DNA from: Perkinsus olseni
Lineage: Eukaryota > Perkinsozoa > Perkinsida > Perkinsidae
DNA: 64,000 nucleotides
Assembly: GCA_013115135.1 (NCBI GenBank)
Contig: JABANP010000078.1
Coordinates: 62,001-126,000, forward strand
Reading direction: 5' to 3'
The translations under genes were made by a program, and so were the position numbers. The notes beneath the pieces are model-generated. The model saw only the letters and a list, made by a program, of their open reading frames with translations, did not search any database and was not told the origin of the DNA. Positions 54,533 through 64,000 of this stretch are shown in pieces (position 1 is the stretch's first letter; every line of letters begins with the position of its first letter).

Positions 54533-56306
54533 TCACAACATTCTTGAAAAAGTCAAAAAAACTGGCGAACCCTCATGCGTTCGGGTAAGTCCATTCCGTG
54601 CCGGGCTTGTATCTGTCAAAATCGGAAACACCGGCAGCAGGCGACAGACTGCGTACTTGAGAAGATCGTAGAGTTGTGCCCTGGTCTGCATCTCGTCCTC
54701 ATGCCCCTTCAAGCCCTGCTCTTCCTTCAAGTGCCTCAGGCACTCGTCTGCTGCCTTCATAGCGCACCGTAGTGTCGATACCGGATAGATGACACAATCG
54801 TATCTACCAACAGCGTCATAAAAACAGTACCACTCCTCCACCAACTCTACCCAGCCGCTGCGAAGTCTTCTAGCTTGATCGACTCCGTCTTGCCGAACTC
54901 CGTCATATTCGCCAAGAGGAAGGGACCGCCCCGAGGAGCCAAGTCCATCGGGCCGAGCTTCTGCATCTCGTCAGCGAACCTGAGCCACTTCTACCAAAGG
55001 AACCTCCATCGAAGGCTACCCGATTTACGTCCGGAAAATCCTCGACAGTCGCCAGTCCCTCCGGGAATATCATATCCGCACCAGCCTCGACATACTAGAG
55101 GGAGAATGAGATGTTGTTGCAACGACGACGCCCGCCCCTTCCCACCTTCTTCGCTCGACTGATGGCCTCAACCATGCCGTGCGTGCTGTACGCGTCAGTA
55201 CCTTCACACAGGAAGTCTTCGCAGTCAAGACCCGAGAAAGCAAGATTGGAGAACTCCCTTGGGTGAACGAGATCGAGAAGTGTTACTCTTGAAGTTGTGC
55301 AACATCAAAGACAGCTTCTTACGGGCACACACGATGAAGTGGTCTCGTTCTCCGTTGTAAGCAGCATCAGCGGCCGCCCGAGCGCGTTGGACCTTCTCAA
55401 CCATCTCCTCTGTCGAGACCAGAGTCTTGCCTTCCTGAAAAATCTCCGAGTCCGAGGCAAGAGGATGTGGTGGCCGCTACCAGATGGCCACATCTCTTGG
55501 GGAACTCCTGGTCCTCGATATGAAGGCCCGCAGCCCCCGCTGCTATGTACTCTCTCACTGTCTTCGACACCATCTCATCCGAACCGAAACCGGTATCAGC
55601 GTCGCAGATAAATGGCAAACCGCCGGAGAACGTAACAACCTAAACACATGCAGGATGCTCCAATGGGATGATTTCTGCCGCACAAGGAAGACTGAGAAAC
55701 CCTCATGGGGGGCTGGCAATCCACTGAGGCACTCGGAGTTGGGGAGCCGAGAGAAGATGCGCGGGGAAGGTCCTCGATCTGAGTCCTTCTCGAGGGCTCA
55801 TTTGAGCGGACGCCCACAGAGACAAAAAAGGAGGGCAGCTCTTCGAAAGAAGTCTCCATATATCTCCAAAACTCCCTCACAGGACTCCAACTGTCCACTA
55901 GTAGTGTCACTCCACCTCTTTGATTTTTGCCGTGAACTGGTCCAGAGTAAGCAAGCCAATATCAGGCACGCCACTGGCTGCCGATAGAGCCCCTCCCGAG
56001 ACATACCCACCAACAAAACCATTCGCCGGCAGCATCCTACAACAACCAAAATCCAACTTTTGTGAGCAGAGATAGGCCAGAGTCTTGGTATGACCTCACC
56101 TTGCAACAAGACCGTTGAAGGCCCCGGGCAGCTGAACACACTGCGACCGCATGAGCGTTCGTAGTCGTCTGCCAGCGCTGTTCATCCTTGGACCGGGGGA
56201 GAGACACATAACAAACTACACAGCGGAGCCTAGTAGACATCTCTGGCGACCCTCGCTGAGCGAGAATGGTATCCACTAGTCTGAGTAGATTACTGATAAA
56301 CGACAA
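54533..56306 (-). CDS. Isocitrate lyase/PEP mutase superfamily enzyme (2-methylisocitrate lyase-like)
   Basis: Exons in order: VQLPGAFNGLVA (about 56130), GGYVSGGALSAASGVPDIGL, LTLDQFTAKIKE (about 55990-55930), PFICDADTGFGSDEMVSKTV (D-A-D metal site), REYIAAGAAGLHIEDQEFPK, RCGH (the K-R-C-G-H catalytic loop), then HFIVCAR|TDAYSTHGMVEAISR, YVEAGADMIFPEGLATVEDF, PMDLAPRGG, MTEFGKTESIKLEDFAA, MKAADECLRHLKEEQGLKGH and EMQTRAQLYDLLKYA. The KRCGH loop and 'ARTDA' point to methylisocitrate lyase rather than PEP mutase; such enzymes act in propionate (methylcitrate) metabolism, often mitochondrial. The intron between VCAR and TDA is about 115 nt. The start is tentative. Confidence 0.85.
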
Positions 56307-56768
56307 GCGGCCCCCAGTGAAAGGATATTCATCTTTATGAAGTCGCTCAAGCCCGAATGCTTCCCAAATGACTAACTAAACCCAAGCCACGCTGCGACGA
56401 GGTAAAATCGCGAAATGTCCGACGAGGCGATGATGATGATATTTGAAGGAATGGAACAGTTAACGAGGTCTCGTTGTTAGCAATGGTACTGTACAGGAGG
56501 GAGGCGGCTCCACAGAGTTTTTCCCTTTTTTCTATCAAAATCTTCCATCTTACACCTCGGCACCGAAGAGATTGTCGTGATATGTCGGAGACTAGACTCG
56601 GCAGTAACACGGCCAGTCAAGAGGAGAGTAACGAATAAGGGCAGCAGCAGAAGACTTGTGAATCGCAGAGGGGCTTAACAGCACAGGGATGCGACTTGGA
56701 CGAAAATAGCGGTCTTCTCGGAGGTACAAAAAACAACATTTTAGTTACAGAACAGCTTCTTGCCTTCA

Positions 56769-59700
56769 TCACGTCATAGCTGGCAGCTCGCCACGACACG
56801 TCGGGCACTCCATTTTGACCTGAACTCGCACGAACTTCGACTGAGACAACACCGGCAGAGCGCAAAGAGCTCACGTCCATCCACTGCTCGAGACAGCCCG
56901 CATGGAACACGTGGTCGCAGGGAGTGATGACCGGCCGTGACTCCAGGGTCGTGGGTCTCGGAAAGATCGATATCATTCATGCAGATAACCTGAAGATGAA
57001 ATTTTGCTACTTCACGCGCCACGAAATTCAAATCCGCCATTACGCATTCCGGTGCTCCCTAGCTCCTCGTCTTGAACAGCAGGCACGGCTCTGTAGTAGT
57101 TGTAGACGTGGGGAAGGCAGATCCATGGCACCTTCACGGGCAACAAACCAAGTGACGAGGAGATTTCCTTCCTGCTACTTACGAAAGACCTCGGGCCGAA
57201 CTTAGCCTGAGCCCACATGACGGCAACTTGTGCTACTTGCAGGCACACTATGAGTGTGGCCTCAGCAGAGTTGGGCGCTGATGGTAATGCTGGATACACC
57301 TAGACGGGAGGATAATGTCGATGATTTTACACTGAGAGACTGAAATTTGATATTCTACCAGCTCCCTGTAGGAAGAAGCGACCAACCCATGAACTTCATT
57401 TTCATCCTTCGAGTTCTAGTCCCGTGGACCCTGAGTCTTCTACGCTGCTTCTAGAGTCATTGTGTATGAAGGCGACCCCTCGGATTTAAAAGCTCGAACG
57501 AAAAACTTAAATTTTATTGATCCTTATTTTTCAACTGTGAACGCTACGACTCCGAGACGTGCATCCCGCAGAAGAGAGTCCACAGTTACAACATCCGGAA
57601 TCAACGGTATATGGTCGCTGATCAGAGCGACCGATTCTAACCTCCCGGCAATGTTACCGACCATAGCGGCCGGAGATTTCGCTGTGTGAGTTGAACAGTC
57701 TGAGCATGTATTTTGACGAGCAACCTCCTCCGACCTAAGATACCCCTTATTACCTCATTATTGAATATGGTGTAGGGACAGGCCAGAGCATACAACGGTA
57801 CTATCATCCTCGTCACCGATATCCCAACGATAAACCGCCACGAGAGAGGCTTTTTATGGCCTCTTACTAGGTCGTAGATGATCTGTGGCACCTGTCGTCA
57901 CGCCACGGATAATAAGATACTCGAAGATGTAATATTGCTACTTACCCAATAGCATTGCATGATGATAATGAGGATATTCAAGTACTGGTAGAAGTTGTAC
58001 AGGATCACCATTCCGACCAACAGGGTGCCTGTGGTTGGATACTCGAAAGCTCAAATGCTAGGGGGGAGTACTACCGTAAAACCGAGAGTAAAGCCAGCTG
58101 AGCTCTCGTCGAATGGAATCCATACCTCCCTCATTGAATTGATTCTGCCGTCGACTGCGCCAAACTAGCAAGAGATACCGAACCTACAAAGAAGCGGTTG
58201 TTGCGATTGGTGTGGTAGGAGGAGGACTACCTCCAACATACTGAAGAGAATGAACTTGAACAGGGCGACAACCGAGAACGTGTTGAACATGAACCTGGAA
58301 ACAGAATCGAAGAATCAGAGAAGATTCCTGCAGACGTGACGCAGCGAAATTTCACCATAGACCGAAGACGCTCCATCTCTGAGATAATACACCTTCGGGT
58401 GAAGAGGAATCGACGACCTCCTTACTGTGCCGAGAGCCCCAGGAATAGGTGTATCAAGGAGTCATAAGCATCCATGAGGGCTTGGATACCGATACACAGC
58501 AAAGATACCTGACACCCGCAATAGGAGAAGGAGGACGATAAAACACTAGATTGCGAGTATACAGGTCTTGATTGAAGCTTCGGGTAATGGCGTAATTCTT
58601 GCATGTGGCATTTTCTGATGACTGTATATTGAGACCCGTACGTCCGTTCGCTCAGCGACCGGTGACTCGAGCGTGAGCAGGCTCACCTTAGCGTGGCCGT
58701 TATTGCTCTCCCCGTGCTGCATCTGCAGCAGAAAGAAACGTATTTGTAGTATGGTGATGATCTGAACCACAAGAGCAGCATCCAACTGGTGGAAACCCCA
58801 TCACGCTGGCTAACTTACGTTATTCAATATTGAGTAGTTGATCACCTTCCTGCCCAACTTCTTCACATCAATTTCACGCAAGTTCATGCTGAAAAACGAA
58901 AAATCAACCCAAGCCGAAGAGTGGCATCAGCTCCATCGAGATATTCGCCCACACCGCGGGGTTGAACAAGAAAGCCCACCAACGCTCCATACGACATAGA
59001 CTGCGCTGCAAGCCCACTCCCAAGGCTAGGGGAGGAGCCCTGCTCACCATCTCCCAGTTCAAGATCCAAGCCCCCGCTACAAACCAATTTTGCCCGACAG
59101 CGAAGAAATGTTCAGTTCCCATTCAGCGGCCTGCTGTCCTCACTAGGCACATCTGGCCTATCGCTCGCCCAGCAAGATATACCATGGCAAGCACGAACTC
59201 AAAGACAGAAAGCAACTGCGTGACTATCCTCCCGTAGCATGCACACCAACCCACTGCTCTCTGCTTCGTGCACGAGCAGCCAATCATTACTACCTTATTT
59301 TGAAACCACAGTTCTCACTAACGACGGTCCCAACCGCCACTTTCTTCCCGTCCAATACCATAACTTCCCCACTGTTCACTTCATCCCGCGACGGTGTGCG
59401 TATCTTGGGAAAAGAAGGGTTGGACGGCCTTCCTTTATGATCACAAAAAGACATCTGGCGATCTAACTGTAACGAGAACTGGCTCATCTAAGAGTGGCTA
59501 ACACCCACTTAGAAGAAGCCTGATATCCCTTAAATGCTCCACGGAAACTAGCATCATAAGTATACTTCATAGCAAACCCAAACAACCGGACTACTCTCCC
59601 AGTTACGACTATTACCGTGATCCTCGCCGGACCTATCTCGCATACGGGCTTCGTGACACCAGCCAGACGAAACCTCGACAGATCAGAACGACCAGACAGT

Positions 59701-60490
59701 ATCAGCTCCTCCTGGGCACCTGGAGACCGCAATGAGCTGATCACCATCAACGGGCATCCGACTATCACCATGCCCGTGCATAGCAAACATGTTATTGTGG
59801 AAGCCTATCGCCGGCGAGAGCTGCAACTCGTGCCACTCGTCGTTGTGCTCGAAACGCATGAGCACTTCGGACAAGGACATCTGAAACATGACTTGCCAAT
59901 CAGAGCTGGAGGTATACTCGTACAGAAGATTCTATCAAGAGACACTTCGCGTATCGATAAATAAAATCCCAGCTAAGTATCCGTCAGAGCCACTAGAAAC
60001 ATAGGGAAGCGGCTGGAACCGAGGGATCGCGTAGCTGGGAAATAGGGACGATATTTCAGAGTATCCCATCGTAAGGCGTATCCTAAGGTCCCTCGCAGCA
60101 GACCCTTGTTTCCAGCGAGATACTACGCGAAGGGTATTACCATCTTCATCCCAGCGCCTTTGGATATCATATGCAATTTGACCTCTCCCTCAATGGTCGG
60201 CACGCCCTCGGCTGTCGGAGACTGAGCAACAAACCTCACAGCAAAACGACAAGTGTTGAGACTACATCGTCCAGCGGTGTCATTGTGTAGACACCCCTGT
60301 AGATAGAACTGGGCTTCCCCACGTTGCTGCTGTCTAAGGCAGCTGGAAACAAGAGCAATGAAAAAGGTGGTACGCGAGAGCGCGACTCCCTCCTACCTGC
60401 GAAGTTAAGGCCGCCGCCGTCTCTATGGCCATCTGTCGTGTCTTCAGAGTCCACCATGAGCCAAAAGCCGATGACCAGAATAAACCCCAA
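56769..60490 (-). CDS. TUL1/DSC-type transmembrane RING E3 ubiquitin ligase
   Basis: The large lumenal N part includes SGEVMVLDGKKVAVGTVVSE, NCGF (59350-59290) and MSLSEVLMRFEHNDEWHELQ (about 59880). The multi-TM region includes SLLCIGIQALMDAYDSLIHL (about 58500), FNTFSVVALFKFILFSMLE (about 58270), VPQIIYDLVRGHKKPLSWRF and ISVTRMIVPLYALACP (about 57860), LIVCLQVAQVAVMWAQAKFG (about 57240), YNYYRAVP. The RING-H2 is ...C|VICMND, VITPCDHVFHAGCLEQWMD|V, KMECPTCRGELPAM, stop at 56769. This order matches Tul1 of the Golgi Dsc E3 complex. Two +1 slips are needed: near 57047 (to make C-V-I-C) and at CC 56931-56932 (to reach VITPCDH). Element B lies in the intron at about 57000-57043. The start is uncertain; an intron near 60515 is tRNA-like. 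Confidence 0.78.
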
Positions 60491-60528
60491 TAATACATTT
60501 GTGGTACTCGGTTAGAACCCGTAACTCT

Positions 60529-60738
60529 TGATAACGTAACACTCAAGACAGATAGAGATAATAGATTGGTTCCCGAACGGACTGGGGATGGACCAATTGA
60601 TAGTCTCGAGAAACAATCGTATACTTTTTTAATGGAACTACGCATTCTCATCTAGCTCAACTCAGCTCAGGGTCGTGCAATCGGGACAGTCATGCAGCGA
60701 CGGGACAGAACCTGTGACGACGGAATAATAGGTTATCA
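60529..60738 (-). repeat. Probable 3' LTR (210 bp) of the BEL/Pao element
   Basis: On the minus strand it begins TGATAAC and ends GTTATCA (7-bp terminal inverted repeat, TG...CA) directly downstream of a polypurine tract. The 5' LTR lies beyond the window, so identity cannot be tested. The outer limit is inferred from the inverted repeat only. Confidence 0.55.
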
Positions 60739-60740
60739 CA

Positions 60741-60759
60741 TCCTCCCCCCCCTCTCTGT
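60741..60759 (-). other. Polypurine tract of the LTR element
   Basis: Minus strand ACAGAGAGGGGGGGGAGGA, immediately before the LTR start: the usual plus-strand priming site of LTR retroelements. Confidence 0.7.
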
Positions 60760-60822
60760 AAAAATAAAATAATATGACGACCCAGCAGTATCAGCAGCTA
60801 AGAGTAAAAAAAGGGGGGGGGC

Positions 60823-63800
60823 TTATTTAGCAGCCGCCGTAGCCCGTTGCATAAAGTCCTTCACATCAAGAGAAGAGTCCCCAAAGGGCGGGTTATAGGG
60901 GGTGCTTGCATCGCCGGCGGCCAAGGATAGCTTACAGTTGGAACCAGCATGTACCTCATAACCTTTATCAGTGCCCAGGACAACAACGGCGCCCATACGA
61001 GAGACAGCATGCACCAGGAAGGGGCCTCGATATAGTGTTCCCAACTTCGCGGCACCACCAGAGCGGCTAAAGACCCAGACCTTGTCGCCCACAGTAAACT
61101 GTCGAACTCCTCGATGAGATCCCCGAAGAGAATCTCTATAATCTTCCCATCTGGCTATAACATCTTGGATCCTGACAGTGTGCTTTTCACGAAGCCTAGC
61201 AGCACGGCTTAACGGTAACGGGCAGAGATCATCAGAAGAGTCCTTAGGATGAATGTCAGGATCTGGAAGGCCAGGGAGGCGGGGCAGCCGACAGTGCATT
61301 AGCGAGAAGGGGCTAGCGCCCAAGCGCTCACGAGAGTTCATGATATAGAGCACCTCAGGGAGTGCTGCCTCTACTGACTGGTGCTTTCCCAAACTGAGAG
61401 CGCACCTAAGACCGTGGAGTAGAACGCCGTGAGAGCGTTCAGCGACCGCATTCATAGTTGGGGCGTTGGGCGGGGTGTGGTGAATCCGAACATTGTGGGC
61501 GTTCATGACCGATCGAAAAGTGCGGGAACGAAAACCCATATGATTGTCTACCAGGAGCAGGCGAGGATATCCCCGCCTCCAAAAGACGCTGAGCAGTGAC
61601 TCGGCGCTTTCCCGAGCTGTAAACCCATCAACGATTTCGGCGTCGACGTAACCGGAAACCAAGTCTGTCACCACCATGAGCTTGAGATCGGATTCAGTAC
61701 CGTCGTCTCTCACAGGAACACGAAGTGGCCCTACGCCGTCAGCGGCTACACACGTCCATACATCAAGGGAGTCCAGCGACTTGAAACCATAGCCAGAGCG
61801 TCGACGCTCATCCTTCAAAGGGGCACATACCCTGCAACTTCGGACGACTCGGGAAACCAGACAGCCCATCCGACGGAAAAAGAAACGGGACGCTAAGCGA
61901 GCCTTGGTGCGGACCGACCCCTGATGACCACCACAAGAGTGATATCTCATAACCAGTAACCGCTGTAATGCCCAAGACTTGCTAGGAACATACAGTTGGC
62001 GGTATACTTCGCCGTTAACAGAATGGCGACACAGGCGGACCAGCAGATCGGGATCTGACTCAACATCGTAGAAGGGGCTTAAGGTCGTATCGCCCCGGCG
62101 GACTGCCTGCAAAATGCATGTAGTCTCCGAATCCTCTCGCTGAGCATCTCGTACAAGAAGCTCAAGAATATCAAATCGAGCTGGGCGAACTATAACCGAT
62201 GAGGCCGCCGACTCTGTAGCTTGTCGCCACAGGACGAAGACATCAGACAAGAGTCGATACCGGAATAGTCGTGAGAGGAGACTATCGAAGGCTTGACCAA
62301 ACTGGGCTTTCGCAGGAGCTCTCCCATCTGAAGCCGTGAGATTAGAAGTAAGGATGTAGCCTTCTTCGGTGGGTGTGTCCAGGATCTCATACAGACAGCT
62401 TTCTTCTTCCGGCAGCATATAATTACCAACACCATCCCCATTGCTGTCATATTTCCCTTTCCCACGAGCCTTTACCGGTGACATCGGAACATAGTCTTGA
62501 GGAAGAAGCAAACTGACTCGGCGTGGATCGATGATGCCGGCATTGCCGGCAACAGGCTGCTCATCGATTTCAGTGAGGGCCTTCTCGAGATAGTGCTGCT
62601 TCTGCTGCTTGAGGGGGGTGGAGGTAACATCATCGGAGAGAACATTAGAGGCCGGTAGAGGGAATAGTCCTCGTGAGGCTGCATCCGCACTATTCAATGT
62701 ACCAGGTATATGAGAGACATAAAGGCACACCCCTGAGGACTGGATATCGTCATTGAGAGCGACTATCGATCTCAGTCTCGTCACTTCCCAAGCGACCCAT
62801 CCATTCTTGGGTTTTTCTCGTGTAAGCCTGTGGTAGTTGAGGCGACTATCGGTGAGTATAAGACACCGAGCCACACCTGATACCTGCTTGATGAGAGTCT
62901 TGACGGTCACGAAACCTTGGAGCAAGGCGCACAGCTCAGCCCTCGGAGCTGTCCACTTAGAAGATCGGCGTTCAGTTGGGCCAAACACTCCACAACGACC
63001 GAAGAGGCGAGTACCACAGGTATCAGTCTCGACTATAACAGCCCAGCCGCGGACACAGGCGTCGGTGGAGACGAAAATGGTCTGGCCTGAGAAGTCCCAT
63101 TTCACTTGCCTGGGAAAAGGAGCAGACGAACGGAGATGACACTGCCACTCATGGACCCTATAGGTGAGAGGTTTAGTATCAGAGGAAGTCTCATCATATT
63201 CCTTCAGCAAGTCGTTCTCGTTCCTGCTAGACGACTCAGCATCTTGAAGAACATACTTGATACACATCAAGGCCTCGCACTGCAATCCCATAGGGTCATG
63301 GAACCTGGCCACGAAGGACCGTAGCTCACGACGGGTAGTTGGGCATGGGGTCGTAGATAGGGAGGATGATGACGCTACCGCTATGGTGTCATTTGAGCCT
63401 TCATAATCGTATCCCAACACCCTACCATCTTGACCATTCTTCAACACCTTCACAGGGTTCTCCTGCATACCCTTCACCTTCAGAGCTGCCGAAGATGTGG
63501 AATGCAACTCGTCTCGACTCTCATTAGTCTGAGCGCCTCCTATAACATCGTCCATGTAGGCCTCGACCTCTGCTTCGTCGGTAGGGTACTGGCTGTTGAC
63601 GTCTAAGAGGGTGTGATCGATCTCGTCTTGTAGGGCCCATGGGGCCGATGATCCTCCAAACCATACCCGTCGCATAACATACCCGTAGGAGTTGTGCACA
63701 AAACAGCAATGAGGACGATCTTGACCGCTCAAGATTAGCTGGAGGAAGGCCTTTTGAATGTCGGTGCAGAAGAAGCTCGGATAGAGTCGGGTACGGAAAA

Positions 63801-64000
63801 GATGGCGGATAGTATGCTTATGCTTATCGGGGATTGGCAAGGACCGTAGGCAAGCATTCAGCTCTCTCCCGTCCCATACGGGACGGATTTTACTTGATCG
63901 CGAGTTGGGCTTGAAGATGGGAAAGTGGAATATACAATGAGCCTTGTGGTTGACGAGCTCTTGAACCGAAACCTTATAAAGATAATGGTCACGTACCATG
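60823..64000 (-). mobile_element. BEL/Pao-type LTR retrotransposon polyprotein (RT-RNase H-integrase), intact ORF running off the right edge
   Basis: One uninterrupted ~1058-codon frame. The RT begins near the edge: IRPVWDGRELNACLRSLPIP, FCTDIQKAFLQLIL, FGGSSAPWALQ, catalytic EAYMDDVIGG. A Pao-style 'RRELRSFVARFHDPMGL' connector follows. RNase H: FVSTDACVRGWAVIV, RAELCALLQG, TDSRLNYHRL, HIPGTLNSADAASRG. Integrase: zinc region HSCGGHQGSVRTKARLASRF, SCRVCAPLKDE; catalytic D in AADGVGPL, D in LLVDNHMGF, E in NAVAERSHGVLLHG. A chromatin-binding-like C-terminal beta domain (VGDKVWVFSRSGG) ends at 60823. Gag and protease would lie to the right. No frame breaks, so it could be recent or active. Confidence 0.88.

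Noticed and set aside
57462..57689. Plus-strand 75-codon ORF
   Set aside because: It is antisense to the TUL1 multi-exon gene, has no recognisable motif, and lies opposite sequence explained by TUL1 exons and introns.
62837..63324. Plus-strand ORFs of 72-100 codons
   Set aside because: They are complete shadows of the intact BEL/Pao polyprotein on the minus strand.
1..64000. CRISPR arrays, bacterial operons, Shine-Dalgarno sites, rho-independent terminators
   Set aside because: Gene structure is spliced and eukaryotic throughout; none of these signals was seen.

Overview
This window looks like nuclear DNA of a gene-dense, intron-rich alveolate protist. Perkinsozoa (Perkinsus) is my best guess. 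The reasons are fully eukaryotic gene content on both strands, intergenic gaps of only about 60-500 bases, GT-AG introns that cluster tightly around 42-56 nt, and a long helical-repeat gene of the type that alveolates use for mitochondrial RNA handling. The taxonomic assignment is an inference; no rRNA or diagnostic marker is present.

Layout, left to right. Bases 1-5880 (minus): a helical-repeat organelle-RNA-type gene, then an ARM-like gene with a tryptophan-repeat (GW/WG-like) tail. Bases 5890-8330 (minus): a decayed reverse-transcriptase fossil and an unknown gene. Bases 8479-15910 (minus): a CHORD protein, an MFS transporter and two unknown genes. Bases 16227-29976 (plus): DBP3 helicase, a phosphatidylinositol-transfer protein, a PH-domain protein, a small secreted protein and a SIN3 co-repressor. 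Bases 29977-31472: a gene-poor gap with a TATA-like site, a palindrome and two small ORFs. Bases 31473-44628 (minus, head to tail): a secreted two-domain protein, BET5/TRAPPC1, a three-RRM protein, TFIIH TFB4, a DUF3431-like protein, a eukaryotic leucyl/phenylalanyl-tRNA-protein transferase (Aat), a mitochondrial carrier and an EngB-type GTPase. Bases 44775-53141 (plus): GlnRS, an unknown basic gene, mitochondrial EF-Ts, NudC and a zinc-knuckle/SR protein. Bases 53441-60490 (minus): a SET protein, a methylisocitrate-lyase/PEP-mutase family enzyme and a TUL1-like RING E3. Bases 60529-64000 (minus): the 3' part of an apparently intact BEL/Pao LTR retrotransposon.

The most striking signal is in the introns. 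Where a conserved protein fixes both splice junctions (DBP3, PITP, GlnRS, MFS, CHORD, SIN3, Aat and others), many ~50-nt introns consist largely of one of four short repeats, each found in both orientations. D is a tRNA 3'-half-like unit with a Pol III B-box/T-arm. A contains GCGGAGCGAAGC. B contains CGCGCCACGAAATT. C contains GTATCTTAGGTTGAAGC and sometimes has GTATCTT/AAGATAC termini. This is what recent intron gain by mobile 'introner-like' elements would look like, with more than twenty D copies alone in 64 kb.

A second theme is apparent one-base frameshifts inside otherwise intact conserved exons (MFS, GlnRS, TFB4, TUL1, the secreted repeat protein). I reconciled these by eye; assembly error is the leading explanation. 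Other notable items are a CysRS-like C-terminal tail on GlnRS, duplicated last exons in the carrier gene, and the Aat transferase. Exon boundaries were assigned by hand from GT-AG rules and remembered family sequences, so boundaries in unknown genes are approximate.
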